Source: Succinispira mobilis DSM 6222 (GTDB lineage: Bacteria; Bacillota; Negativicutes; Acidaminococcales; Succinispiraceae). From it: a stretch of DNA of 64,000 bases. This document shows, piece after piece, positions 55,070 through 63,775 of the stretch (position 1 is its first letter; every line of letters begins with the position of its first letter). Location: assembly GCF_000384135.1 (NCBI RefSeq), contig NZ_KB913028.1, positions 1,821,298-1,885,297 on the forward strand, read 5' to 3'. The position numbers and the translations under genes were made by a program. The notes below the pieces were generated by a model. It was not told the origin of the DNA and made no database searches. It worked only from the letters and a program-made list of their open reading frames with translations.

Positions 55070-56045
55070 TCCATTTGCGTTTCGCCAATACTGCGCAACC
55101 TACCGCATTATCAGTACTAAATTCTGGTTGAGCCCAATATACTTCTAAATTATATTTCAACAATGACTTTTGTAGAAAATCCCGAATATAAATATTACTG
55201 GCAACACCACCTACCAATAACACTTTTTTCAAATTATAAGTGGCTGCTAAATATCTCAAGCTTCTATATAGGCTAATAGCAATTGCCTCTATAACGGCAT
55301 AAGCCAATTCAGCTGGTTCCGGTGAGTCTTTGCCTGCTAGCAATCTTAATGCAGCTGTGCACGGACCTGAAAAGCTAATTTGACCTTTCCTTACTGCTAT
55401 CGGGATTTCTAAATTTTTAAATTCCGCTTGCTGAGCTAGTTTTTCTAAATGACTTCCAGCAGGAAATTTCAGACCTAAGGCTACGCCAACACGATCTATG
55501 AATTGGCCGGCGCTAATATCTCCAGTCGCTGCTAATAAGTTAAAGTTAAAATCACCTAACTGCATCCTTGCTTTATCAGAGTTTTTCTGAACTTTAATAA
55601 ATTCTGTAGTTCCGCCTGATAGATGAACCAAAAGTACTGGTTCCGTAACCGTCAAACCCGCTGACCACAATCCCGCATACAGGTGATTTTCTTGATGACT
55701 GGTAGTATATAGGGGCACATTTAATATTTGAGCTAAACTACGTGCCATACCTTTGCCTACTAAAAAAGCTGGCATATATGAGTCAACCAGTGGACGAGGT
55801 CTGGCAGATACCCCAATTGCTCGCACCAAAAAATTCTGCCAACTTAATTTTTCAATTAATTCAGGCAAATTACGCGTATGTTCAAACACCATTTCCGATT
55901 GTGCTAAACCTTTTTTACCAGCTTTAACAGCTAATATGGTTTTTTCATTAGCTATTAGTTGCTCTTGATTATCGATTATTGCCAAACTAGTAGTATAACA
56001 GCTTGTATCAAAACCTAAAAAAACTTCTTTTTTATTTCCGTTCAT
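55053..56045 (-). CDS. TsaD/Kae1-like protein (M22 family paralogue)
   Basis: 330 aa ASKHA-fold protein related to TsaD, the N6-threonylcarbamoyl-adenosine tRNA transferase. The N-terminal LGFDTSCYTTSLAIID replaces the usual GIETSCDET. The metal-binding HxxxH is retained in TSHQENHLYAGLWS, as is VHLSGGTTEFIKV. The C-terminus has VLLVGGVASNIYIRDFL. It is shorter and diverged from canonical TsaD, and sits between nusB and xseA, a position typical of a second Firmicutes-specific family of unknown role. It is probably not the essential TsaD. Overlaps nusB by 14 nt. Confidence 0.8.
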   Translation of the reverse strand: MNGNKKEVFLGFDTSCYTTSLAIIDNQEQLIANEKTILAVKAGKKGLAQSEMVFEHTRNLPELIEKLSWQNFLVRAIGVSARPRPLVDSYMPAFLVGKGMARSLAQILNVPLYTTSHQENHLYAGLWSAGLTVTEPVLLVHLSGGTTEFIKVQKNSDKARMQLGDFNFNLLAATGDISAGQFIDRVGVALGLKFPAGSHLEKLAQQAEFKNLEIPIAVRKGQISFSGPCTAALRLLAGKDSPEPAELAYAVIEAIAISLYRSLRYLAATYNLKKVLLVGGVASNIYIRDFLQKSLLKYNLEVYWAQPEFSTDNAVGCAVLAKRKWNGENA

Positions 56046-56442
56046 TAGCCATATTTCCTAGAATACCATTAATAAATTTAGAGGAAAAATCATTGCCAAA
56101 TATTTTCGATATTTCAATTGCCTCATTAATAATAATATTGGCCGTTAAGGGCTCTGTTGCATAAAACATTTCATAAATAGCAAGTCGTAAAATATTACGC
56201 TCTACACTAGCCATACGTTCTAATTTCCAATTATTAGCATACTTAATTATTGCAGCATCAATAGCTTCTTTATTAGCTAAAACACCATCTATTAAGGTAT
56301 GCGTATATTGTAAATCTTCTTCACTTTCATCTACACCCCGTTCACAACAGACTGCAAATAAAGCGGTATTCTTATCAATATCCGAAAAATCAAATTGAAA
56401 TAATGTTTGCAATGCTATTTCTCTAGCCAACCTACGTTTCAT
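56032..56442 (-). CDS. nusB: Transcription antitermination factor NusB
   Basis: 136 aa all-helical RNA-binding protein. MKRRLAREIALQTLFQFDFSD at the start, MASVERNILRLAIYEMFY and INEAIEISKIFGNDFSSKFINGILG are diagnostic. It binds boxA RNA with NusE/S10 in rRNA antitermination. Confidence 0.95.
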   Translation of the reverse strand: MKRRLAREIALQTLFQFDFSDIDKNTALFAVCCERGVDESEEDLQYTHTLIDGVLANKEAIDAAIIKYANNWKLERMASVERNILRLAIYEMFYATEPLTANIIINEAIEISKIFGNDFSSKFINGILGNMANERK

Positions 56443-56466
56443 AAATAATTAATCCTCTTTCCTAAT

Positions 56467-56694
56467 TTAATAGTACCTGCGCGGTAATATTTTATCTAAT
56501 AATCTTAATAAATCCTCTTTATGGTCAATTTTATTACCAATATAATAACCAACTAGCATACATAATAGTAGAAATAGTGTTTTAAAGAAACCTAAAATTA
56601 AAAACAAAGTTCCAATTAGCAATCCGACTAAAATCCCTGCCACTCTAGCTCTATGTGTTTGTAGTAAATTTAATAATATTTCTTTCCAATCCAC
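56467..56694 (-). CDS. DUF2273 small membrane protein
   Basis: 75 aa from GTG 56694 (GGGGGAGAAATT upstream); a reading from 56709 would include the site. WKEILLNLLQTHRARVAGILVGLLIGTLFLILGFFKTLFLLLCMLVGYYIGNKID contains two membrane helices. DUF2273 genes accompany Asp23/AmaP, as here, and probably form part of that envelope-stress membrane complex. Confidence 0.85.
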   Translation of the reverse strand: MDWKEILLNLLQTHRARVAGILVGLLIGTLFLILGFFKTLFLLLCMLVGYYIGNKIDHKEDLLRLLDKILPRRYY

Positions 56695-56717
56695 AATTTC
56701 TCCCCCCACCGGTATGA

Positions 56718-57248
56718 CTATTTAGGTTGATTATTTATATCTTGTATATATACTTCAATGCTATTTACAGCTCTGCCAATACTCTCTTGTATACCTTGAC
56801 TAACATTTTCTTGAATTGTTTTTGTGACTTCTGCAACTTTACACTCTGGCAAAGCATCTGCCATTATTTTTATACTAATCAATTGTTCATTGTGCTTAAT
56901 TTCTGATTTGATGTTATGTAAGCCAGCAATTTTTTTGACATATTTTTCAATTAATTTTTGCAAAGCCTCAACACTCATATGAACTTTGCCATATTCGGTT
57001 ACTTGTACTAACATTGCCTTGTCATGTTTGCCCCAAATAGCAATTATCAGTAAACTTAAAGAGAGAATACTCCAAATCGTTGCCGTCAAAATTAGCTCCC
57101 ATCTGCCGATATAATTATTAAGTTGTTGATAGATAAATTGTAAATCTAACGCTTGTGTCGCTACTAAAAGAGTTCCCACTGCTATACCTAACCCAAGGGC
57201 AGCATATGTAAACATAAAAAACCTTACAATTATACCCACTACACTCAT
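56718..57248 (-). CDS. amaP: Alkaline-shock membrane anchor protein AmaP
   Basis: 176 aa with two N-terminal membrane helices (~7-30 and ~48-70), then a soluble Asp23-related domain (VQVTEYGKVHMSVEALQKLIEKYVKK). In S. aureus AmaP tethers Asp23 to the membrane. Lies 3 nt from the Asp23 gene. Confidence 0.85.
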   Translation of the reverse strand: MSVVGIIVRFFMFTYAALGLGIAVGTLLVATQALDLQFIYQQLNNYIGRWELILTATIWSILSLSLLIIAIWGKHDKAMLVQVTEYGKVHMSVEALQKLIEKYVKKIAGLHNIKSEIKHNEQLISIKIMADALPECKVAEVTKTIQENVSQGIQESIGRAVNSIEVYIQDINNQPK

Positions 57249-57251
57249 CTC

Positions 57252-57635
57252 CTATTCTTCAAAGATTGAAGTTACTTTTTTAGGCACACTAACACCTTGA
57301 ATGTTTACATTTACTTCAATTACTTCCATACCTGTCATACTCTCAACTTGTGCTTTTACTTGCCGTTGAATCGCAACTGCAACATCAGGAATTCGGTATC
57401 CATATTGAACAATAACATATACATCAAGAGCAATAGTATTTTCCTTTATATAACATTTAACGCCTTTAGAAAAGTCTTCTTTGCCTAATAACTGAGCTAA
57501 GTTAGCTATTAGTCCGGAACTCATTCCAACTACACCTTCAACTTCTGTAGTTGCCAAACCTGCAATCAAGCGTACCACATCATCAGCAATTTTTGTTTCA
57601 TTATTTAATGTATCTTTAAAAGATTCGTCTTGCAA
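57252..57635 (-). CDS. Asp23/Gls24 family envelope stress protein
   Basis: 127 aa. VVRLIAGLATTEVEGVVGMSSGLI and ALDVYVIVQYGYRIPDVAVAIQRQVKAQVE are typical. A cytoplasmic filamentous protein anchored by AmaP. First gene of the 11.8-kb operon running to the NUDIX gene, with a good promoter 35 bp upstream. Confidence 0.9.
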   Translation of the reverse strand: MQDESFKDTLNNETKIADDVVRLIAGLATTEVEGVVGMSSGLIANLAQLLGKEDFSKGVKCYIKENTIALDVYVIVQYGYRIPDVAVAIQRQVKAQVESMTGMEVIEVNVNIQGVSVPKKVTSIFEE

Positions 57636-57669
57636 AAAAACCCCTCCTTTATTCCTATCCTAATAAGAC

Positions 57670-57698
57670 ATTATACCAATAAATAGTATATTTTACAA
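57670..57698 (-). promoter_or_regulatory. Promoter of the Asp23-to-NUDIX operon
   Basis: Minus-strand TTGTAA (57693-57698), 17-bp spacer, perfect TATAAT (57670-57675). No internal terminator was seen from here to 45802. Confidence 0.75.
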
Positions 57699-57711
57699 AC
57701 AATTATCAGTG

Positions 57712-57742
57712 AAAACAAAAAACACTTGCTTACGCAAGTGTT
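57712..57742 (-). terminator. Terminator after tRNA-Pro
   Basis: AACACTTGC/GCAAGTGTT perfect stem with a 4-nt loop, then TTTTGTTTT on the minus strand. Confidence 0.9.
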
Positions 57743-57753
57743 AAATATTAAAC

Positions 57754-57830
57754 TGGTCGGAGCGGCAGGATTCGAACCTGCGACCCCCTGTTCCCAAGAC
57801 AGGTGCTCTACCAAGCTGAGCCACGCCCCG
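57754..57830 (-). tRNA. tRNA-Pro (anticodon UGG)
   Basis: 77 nt with encoded CCA. Acceptor CGGGGCG/CGCTCCG with discriminator A. Anticodon loop CTTGGGA, giving TGG. D loop AGCTTGGTAGAGC, T loop GGTTCGAATCC. Followed by its own terminator. Confidence 0.96.
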
Positions 57831-57913
57831 TTAAATTTATTACTTAATTAGTATATTATAAAATCAAGGCAATGTCAATACTTTTTATCTTTTTTATTTA
57901 TCAACTAAGCCTA

Positions 57914-57943
57914 TTGACAATGTTTTTCATTTCCAATTATAAT
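57914..57943 (+). promoter_or_regulatory. feoAB promoter
   Basis: Consensus TTGACA (57914-57919), 18-bp spacer, TATAAT (57938-57943). No clear Fur box is visible, though the region is AT-rich. Confidence 0.75.
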
Positions 57944-57986
57944 GTTGGTGTAATTGAAAAATTTTTTCATCTAAGGAGGCTATTTT

Positions 57987-58214
57987 ATGTTATTAAGCGA
58001 ATTAAAAGCCGGGGATCTTTGTACTGTGCATCAATTAATTGGCGATTGTTCTTTAAAACAAAAAATGATGACTATGGGTATCGTTCCAGGCGTAGAAATT
58101 TTAATTCAAAAGTACGCTCCCTTAGGCGATCCTTTAGAAATAAAAATCAAGCACTTCAATCTTTCCTTGCGTAAACGCGAAGCTGCTACTATCGTAGTCC
58201 AGGCTTTGTCATAG
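57987..58214 (+). CDS. feoA: FeoA-family protein
   Basis: 75 aa SH3-like beta-barrel (LSELKAGDLCTVHQLIGDC, MMTMGIVPGVEILIQKYAPLGDPLEIKI, LSLRKREAATI). A small cytoplasmic partner of FeoB in ferrous iron uptake. ATG 57987 follows TAAGGAGGCTATTTT. Confidence 0.94.
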   Translation: MLLSELKAGDLCTVHQLIGDCSLKQKMMTMGIVPGVEILIQKYAPLGDPLEIKIKHFNLSLRKREAATIVVQALS

Positions 58215-58256
58215 GACACTTATTTCAAACAACTTACATTGGAGGAATGCATCAAT

Positions 58257-60401
58257 ATGTTTTCAAACATTCCCGTTGCCTTGGCTGGTAATCCTAATGC
58301 TGGCAAAACTACTATTTTCAACAATCTTACTGGCGCCAATCAACGGGTGGGAAATTATCCAGGAGTAACAGTCGAAAAAAGAGTTGGTAAAGCTCGGTTT
58401 AAAGAAACTACTTTTAACATTGTCGATTTACCTGGCACTTATAGTCTTGCCGCTACGGCTGAAGATGAATTGGTAGCTCGTAATTATCTGCTTCAAGATA
58501 ATCCGGCAGTAATAATAAATGTAATCGATGCCAGCAATTTATATCGCAATTTATTTCTGACTCTAGAGTTATTAGAGCTAGAAAAACCCATGTTATTAGT
58601 TTTAAATATGATCGATGCTGCCCAAATTCAAGGTACAAAAATTGACATAACTAATCTCGCAACTACGTTGTCAGGATTAAAGATAGTTACAGCCATCGGC
58701 AGCAAGCAAGTTGGCACCCAAGAAATTCTCGAAACTTTAACAACTGAACTTAAGTCAAGTAATTTTAAAATTGATTATGGTTGCCAATTAGAAAAAAGCA
58801 TTAGCAACATAATTCAGTTGCTTGAGCCATTAGTTATCCCTGCCAATATTCCACCTCGGTGGTTAGCTCTTAAATTGCTCGAAAACGACGCCGCGTTGTT
58901 CACCCTTCAAAATCTACCATTAATCCCTGAAAATATCATGTGTGAAATTCAAAAATTACGCACGACTTTGACGGGAGAATTAGCTGAGGATATCAGTTTG
59001 TATATCACTGGAAAAAAATATGAATTTATCAATTATATTTTGCAAGCCGCGATTGAAACTACCCACTGTCATAAACCTACCCTTTCAGATAAAATCGATA
59101 AAATTCTTACGCATAAATATATAGGCTTGCCTATTTTTTTATTTTTTATGTGGTTATTATTTAATATGGTTTTTACTTTAGGGGCTTATCCCCAAGGATT
59201 AATTGAAGATGCAATTAGTCTTTTTAGCAATCAAGTACGCATATTAATTCCCGCAGGTGAACTTAACGATCTTATCGTCGACGGAATTATTGGTGGCGTA
59301 GGTGGTGTAATTGTCTTTCTACCTAATATCTTACTGTTATTCTTTGGAATTGCCATCCTTGAAGGAACTGGTTATATGGCGCGCGCCGCTTTTCTAATGG
59401 ATCGGGTAATGTGTTTAGTTGGCTTACATGGTAAATCTTTTATTCCACTGCTCTTAGGATTTGGTTGCACAGTTCCTGCAATAATGGGTACTAGAACACT
59501 CGAAAACAAACACGACCGTTTTGTGACCATGTTGGTTTCGCCTTTTATGAGTTGTAGTGCTCGTCTACCGGTCTATACCTTGCTAATAGGTGCTTTTTTT
59601 AGCGATAATATTGCTGGTAGTATCTTGTTTCTTATTTACATTGCTGGTGTACTAATTGCCATCTTACTCGCTAAATTGTTTCGCAAAACCTTATTTCCCG
59701 GGAAAACAGAGGCTTTTCTTATGGAAATGCCGCCTTATCGAATGCCCACATATAAAAGTATTCTCCTGCAAATGTGGGAACGCGCTGTATTATATATCAA
59801 AAAAGCTGGCACGATTATTCTGGCTTCCTCGATTTTGATTTGGTTTCTAACTAATAACCCTACCGAGCTTAATTTCTCACAAAATTACGACCAAAACATT
59901 CAAAATCTAACTTTACAAATTGAACAAATCTCTGATAATTCCCATCGAGAACTACTATCTCAAGAAATAAATAAATTAGAGCAACAACAACATGCTGAAA
60001 CAATTGCTCAAAGCTATGCTGGCCAAATCGGCAAATTTGTCGAACCAGTAATCGCGCCTTTAGGTTTTAATTGGAAAATAGGTGTTGCTTTGCTATCAGC
60101 TTTTAGCGCTAAGGAAGTTTTAGTCAGTACTTTAGGCACAATTTACAGTGTTGGCAATATAGAAAACGACTCCCAAACTTTAGCTTTGGCTTTACAAGCA
60201 GATCCTACGTTAAGTCCGCTAGTTTCTTTGTCGCTAATATTTTTCGTTTTACTTTATACCCCTTGCATGGCAACTTTAGCGATTATTTACCGAGAAACAG
60301 CTAGCTGGAAATGGCCTTTATTTACAGCTACATACAGCCTCTTGTTAGCTTGGTTAGTTTCTTTTTTAATATTCCAATTAGGTAGTCATTTGGGCTTCTA
60401 A
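58257..60401 (+). CDS. feoB: Ferrous iron transporter FeoB
   Basis: 714 aa from ATG 58257 (TTGGAGGAATGCATCAAT); readings from 58239 include the ribosome-binding site. N-terminal G domain: G1 GNPNAGKTT, switch II DLPGTYSL, G4 LNMID. A GDI-like helical domain, then a membrane domain with two Gate regions (LLFFGIAILEGTGYMARAAFLMDRVM, GFGCTVPAIMGTRTLENK, ...SAFSAKEVLVSTLGT). It imports Fe2+ across the inner membrane. Operon feoA-feoB-Cys-rich protein. Confidence 0.96.
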   Translation: MFSNIPVALAGNPNAGKTTIFNNLTGANQRVGNYPGVTVEKRVGKARFKETTFNIVDLPGTYSLAATAEDELVARNYLLQDNPAVIINVIDASNLYRNLFLTLELLELEKPMLLVLNMIDAAQIQGTKIDITNLATTLSGLKIVTAIGSKQVGTQEILETLTTELKSSNFKIDYGCQLEKSISNIIQLLEPLVIPANIPPRWLALKLLENDAALFTLQNLPLIPENIMCEIQKLRTTLTGELAEDISLYITGKKYEFINYILQAAIETTHCHKPTLSDKIDKILTHKYIGLPIFLFFMWLLFNMVFTLGAYPQGLIEDAISLFSNQVRILIPAGELNDLIVDGIIGGVGGVIVFLPNILLLFFGIAILEGTGYMARAAFLMDRVMCLVGLHGKSFIPLLLGFGCTVPAIMGTRTLENKHDRFVTMLVSPFMSCSARLPVYTLLIGAFFSDNIAGSILFLIYIAGVLIAILLAKLFRKTLFPGKTEAFLMEMPPYRMPTYKSILLQMWERAVLYIKKAGTIILASSILIWFLTNNPTELNFSQNYDQNIQNLTLQIEQISDNSHRELLSQEINKLEQQQHAETIAQSYAGQIGKFVEPVIAPLGFNWKIGVALLSAFSAKEVLVSTLGTIYSVGNIENDSQTLALALQADPTLSPLVSLSLIFFVLLYTPCMATLAIIYRETASWKWPLFTATYSLLLAWLVSFLIFQLGSHLGF

Positions 60402-60419
60402 ATATAAAGGAGTTGCATT

Positions 60420-60605
60420 ATGGAAAAATGGTTAGTAGTCGGCTTAGTCGTTCTTTCGGCTTTATATATCGGCAAAATTGCTTTACAGGCCTGGTTTAAA
60501 CATATTAACTGTGACGCATGTCAAGATCCTTGTGATGCTTGTACTGGTTGTCATAATAACAAAAACGAAACCGCTGCGACAGAAGTAAAAGAAAACGACA
60601 AGTAA
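60420..60605 (+). CDS. FeoB-associated Cys-rich membrane protein
   Basis: 61 aa. One N-terminal helix (WLVVGLVVLSALYIGKIALQAW) followed by a cluster of five cysteines in CDACQDPCDACTGC and a charged tail. Family PF12669, found next to feoB in anaerobes; it may pass or sense iron at the membrane. 18 nt after feoB. Confidence 0.88.
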   Translation: MEKWLVVGLVVLSALYIGKIALQAWFKHINCDACQDPCDACTGCHNNKNETAATEVKENDK

Positions 60606-60632
60606 GCTACAACAAATCTATAGTAACCTAAG

Positions 60633-60680
60633 AAAAAGAGCATGTTTACTAGCTAAATCACTAGTAAACATGCTCTTTTA
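60633..60680. terminator. Bidirectional terminator between the feo operon and the SLC13 carriers
   Basis: AAAAGAGCATGTTTACTAG/CTAGTAAACATGCTCTTTT perfect 19-bp arms, 8-nt loop; T tracts on both strands. Confidence 0.93.
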
Positions 60681-60695
60681 TTATTTAATAAAATT

Positions 60696-61970
60696 TTATT
60701 TGCCAGGGAAGAATGGCCATACCATTGGAATTACGATTATCGCAACTACAAAAGATACCACAACTAAGCCGGTACCAGCTTTGACATAATCCATAAATTT
60801 GTAATTACCAGGGCCGAGAACTAAAGTGTTTGGTGGTGTACCTACTGGAGTTGCAAATGCACAAGATGCAGCAACTGCAATTGCCATCAACACTGCATGT
60901 GGGCTAGCACCCAATTGCTTTGCAATCGAAATTCCTATAGGACATAAGAGCGCTGCTGCAGCCGTATTGGACATAAACTGAGTTAAGCCGCAAGAGAGAA
61001 TAAATAACACTATTGTTACAAATAACGGACTTGGTGAACCACCCATAATCCCTACTACCCATTGAGCAATAAGTTTACCCGCACCTGTTTTATCCATCGC
61101 TTCAGATACTGGCATCATACCGGCAAACAAGAAGATTGTTACCCAGTCAATACTTGCATAGGCTTGTTTTTCTGTTAAGCAACCAGTTAATACACATACT
61201 AGCGCACCAGTAATTGCTGCCATTTCTAAAGTGAATATTTTAGAGTCGATAGCCATTACTACGATTACAATTGCCAAAATTGTCCCAGAAATTATTTGTT
61301 TAGTTGGGTTAGCTGTGCTAGCCTCAATTTCTTGTTCAATTTCTTGGTCAGCATTTAATTCAGCTTTTGGCAATAAATGTTTACCAATAAACATCATATA
61401 AATAATCCCTACTACTGTAACAGGAATTCCGATCCAAGCAAATTCAAAGAAACCAAAAGGAGTAAATCCAGCAGCTTTAAGGGCACCAGCCGCAATAATA
61501 TTCGGTGGCGTACCTACCAAGGTAATGATTCCGCCTAATCCTGCTGCAAAAGCTAGTGGCATTAATTGACGTGATGCAGGAATTTTTGCCGCTGCACATA
61601 TGCCTAAAACTACAGGCATTAAACATGCTGCTGTCCCAGTATTAGAAAGTACAGAAGATAATCCCGCACCTACCAGCATAATCCCTAACATTAAGCCATT
61701 TTCACTGGTGCCTGCCATTTTTACTACGCCTATACCAATTTTTTGAGCAAGACCAGTGTGGAACATTGCTGCCCCAACCACGAACATTCCCGCAAATAAA
61801 ACTACTGTAGAATTTGATAAACCTGCAAATACTGATTTTACTGGAATAAAGCCCAAAACTCCACAAGCTATTGCTCCAGCCGTCGCGGTGATTGCCAAAG
61901 GTACAAGTTCAGTAATAAATAACAGAGCCACCACCGAGAGAAGAATTAAACATTTTACTGCCGCCGTCAT
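60696..61970 (-). CDS. SLC13/DASS-family anion:Na+ symporter, copy A
   Basis: 424 aa, about 11 membrane segments. Two repeat halves each carry the SNT signature: LSSVLSNTGTAACLMPVVLG and GLTQFMSNTAAAALLCPIG; PVGTPPNTLVLGPGNYKFMDYVKAG and LVGTPPNIIAAGALKAAG are the paired NTP/Na+ loops of di- and tricarboxylate carriers. Likely imports succinate or a related dicarboxylate with Na+. Nearly identical to the two copies upstream. A longer cytoplasmic loop (~205-222) is acidic (DQEIEQEIEAST). The exact substrate is inferred. Confidence 0.88.
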   Translation of the reverse strand: MTAAVKCLILLSVVALLFITELVPLAITATAGAIACGVLGFIPVKSVFAGLSNSTVVLFAGMFVVGAAMFHTGLAQKIGIGVVKMAGTSENGLMLGIMLVGAGLSSVLSNTGTAACLMPVVLGICAAAKIPASRQLMPLAFAAGLGGIITLVGTPPNIIAAGALKAAGFTPFGFFEFAWIGIPVTVVGIIYMMFIGKHLLPKAELNADQEIEQEIEASTANPTKQIISGTILAIVIVVMAIDSKIFTLEMAAITGALVCVLTGCLTEKQAYASIDWVTIFLFAGMMPVSEAMDKTGAGKLIAQWVVGIMGGSPSPLFVTIVLFILSCGLTQFMSNTAAAALLCPIGISIAKQLGASPHAVLMAIAVAASCAFATPVGTPPNTLVLGPGNYKFMDYVKAGTGLVVVSFVVAIIVIPMVWPFFPGK

Positions 61971-62140
61971 GATAACACCCTCTTTTTTTATTTTTTATAT
62001 AAACTGCCAAGCAGTTTTATAACACTTTTTCTGTTTCCCTATTTTTTTTCTAGCTTTTTTAATTATTTTTATATTTATTTAAATTAATAAATCTTTTCTG
62101 TATTTATTAAGCATTTGCTAATTTTCAGTTTTTTAGACTT

Positions 62141-62174
62141 CTATAAAAAACGTGCTTACACACGCTTCTTATAG
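62141..62174 (-). terminator. Terminator after SLC13 copy B
   Basis: On the minus strand CTATAAGAAGCGTG TGTAAG CACGTTTTTTATAG: a CGTG/CACG core inside a longer pairing, with the T tract in the right arm. The rest of the 295-bp gap 61971-62265 is AT-rich with no gene. Confidence 0.7.
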
Positions 62175-62265
62175 GGCATCACTATGTTTATAATATATTA
62201 CTATCTAGATTGTTTTGCAACTTCAAAATACTTACTTAAGTTCTTAAAAATACTTACTTAATTAA

Positions 62266-63540
62266 TTACTTACCTGGGAAGAATGGCCATACCATTGGAA
62301 TTACTATCAAAGATACGATAAAGCTAACTACTACTAGACCTGTACCGGCTTTAACATAATCCATAAATTTGTAGTTACCAGGGCCAAGCACCAAAGTATT
62401 TGGTGGTGTACCTACTGGAGTAGCAAATGCACAAGATGCTGATACGGCAATTGCCATTAAAACCGCATGTGGACTTGCACCTAGTTGTTTAGCAATCGAA
62501 ACACCAATTGGGCATAACAGAGCTGCAGAAGCTGTGTTTGACATAAATTGAGTTAAACCACAAGATAGGATAAATAAAATTGCTGTTACAAATAGCGGAC
62601 TTGGATTGCCACCCATTACGCCTACTACCCATTCAGCGATAAGTTTACCCGCACCAGTTTTATCCATTGCTTCAGACACTGGCATCATACCGGCAAACAA
62701 GAAGATTGTTACCCAGTCAATACTTGCATAGGCTTGTTTTTCTGTTAAACAACCTGTTAATACACAAATAACAGCGCCGGAAATTGCGGCCATTTCTAAA
62801 GTAAAGCCTTTTAAATCTAATGCCATTACTACGATAACAATTGCTAAAATAACACCAGAGATAATTTGTTTAGTTGGATTTGCTGTGCTAGCTTCAATTT
62901 CTTGTTCGATTTCTTGATCAGCACTTAGCTCAACTTTTGGTAACATATATTTACCAATAAACATCATATAAACTATACCTGCTACAGTAATTGGAATTCC
63001 AATCCACGCAAATTCAAAAAAACCAAAGGGAGCAAACCCTGCTGCTTTTAAAGCACCAGCTGCGATAATATTTGGTGGTGTGCCTACTAAAGTAATAATT
63101 CCACCTAAACCACACGCAAATGCTAGTGGCATTAATTGGCGTGATGCTGGAATTTTTGCGGCTGTACAGATCCCTAATACTACGGGAAGCAAACATGCTG
63201 CCGTTCCTGTGTTAGATAGCACTGAAGAAAGAGCTGAACCTACCAGCATAATTCCTAGCATTAAACTATTTTCACCTGTACCTGCCATTTTTACTACTGT
63301 TGTACCTACTTTTTGTGCAAGTCCTGTATGGAACATTGCTGCCCCAACTACGAACATCCCAGCAAAAAGTACCACTGTAGAATTTGATAAACCATTAAAA
63401 ACTGCCTTAACTGGGATAAAACCCATAACCCCACAAGCGATTGCGCCTGCTGTAGCTGTAATTGCTAAAGGTATGATTTCTGTTACGAAAAATAACGCAA
63501 CTACTGCTAATAAAATCAGACATTTGATTGCTGCTGTCAT
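62266..63540 (-). CDS. SLC13/DASS-family anion:Na+ symporter, copy B
   Basis: Same 424-residue length and motifs as copy A (LSSVLSNTGTAACLLPVVLG, GLTQFMSNTASAALLCPIG, both VGTPPN loops). By eye the two differ at scattered, mostly conservative positions along the whole length (for example IPVTVVGI against IPITVAGI, SKIFTLEM against LKGFTLEM), with no indels. This is a recent tandem paralogue. Start ATG 63540 with AGAGGAGGCAAATTA. It has its own terminator and presumably its own promoter in the 235-bp gap upstream, so the copies can be controlled separately. Confidence 0.88.
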   Translation of the reverse strand: MTAAIKCLILLAVVALFFVTEIIPLAITATAGAIACGVMGFIPVKAVFNGLSNSTVVLFAGMFVVGAAMFHTGLAQKVGTTVVKMAGTGENSLMLGIMLVGSALSSVLSNTGTAACLLPVVLGICTAAKIPASRQLMPLAFACGLGGIITLVGTPPNIIAAGALKAAGFAPFGFFEFAWIGIPITVAGIVYMMFIGKYMLPKVELSADQEIEQEIEASTANPTKQIISGVILAIVIVVMALDLKGFTLEMAAISGAVICVLTGCLTEKQAYASIDWVTIFLFAGMMPVSEAMDKTGAGKLIAEWVVGVMGGNPSPLFVTAILFILSCGLTQFMSNTASAALLCPIGVSIAKQLGASPHAVLMAIAVSASCAFATPVGTPPNTLVLGPGNYKFMDYVKAGTGLVVVSFIVSLIVIPMVWPFFPGK

Positions 63541-63722
63541 TAATTTGCCTCCTCTTTTTTAGTAGGTAGTTATATATAAAGCACATAGTGCATGCTTTCA
63601 ATTTTTAAAATTACATTTATTAAATTTATTTTAGTTCTTTTATTTTCGTTAAATATTTTATTATGTTTTTAAAGTGATTATTTTAGTTTAAAAAGTTTTC
63701 CCAATATTCTGAATTTAAATTC

Positions 63723-63757
63723 TCCAAGAAAAGCGCAATTGCTTGCGTTTTCTCGGT
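63723..63757 (-). terminator. Probable terminator after SLC13 copy C
   Basis: GAAAACGCAA/TTGCG-CTTTTC stem with a one-base bulge, 24 nt past the copy C stop. The T tract is short and interrupted. The gap 63541-63775 shows no gene. Confidence 0.55.
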
Positions 63758-63775
63758 TACTATAAACGTATTTTC

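Noticed and set aside
57872-58174. 100-aa ORF overlapping feoA
   Set aside because: It runs through the feoA promoter and gene in another frame; feoA has the correct start site and family motifs.
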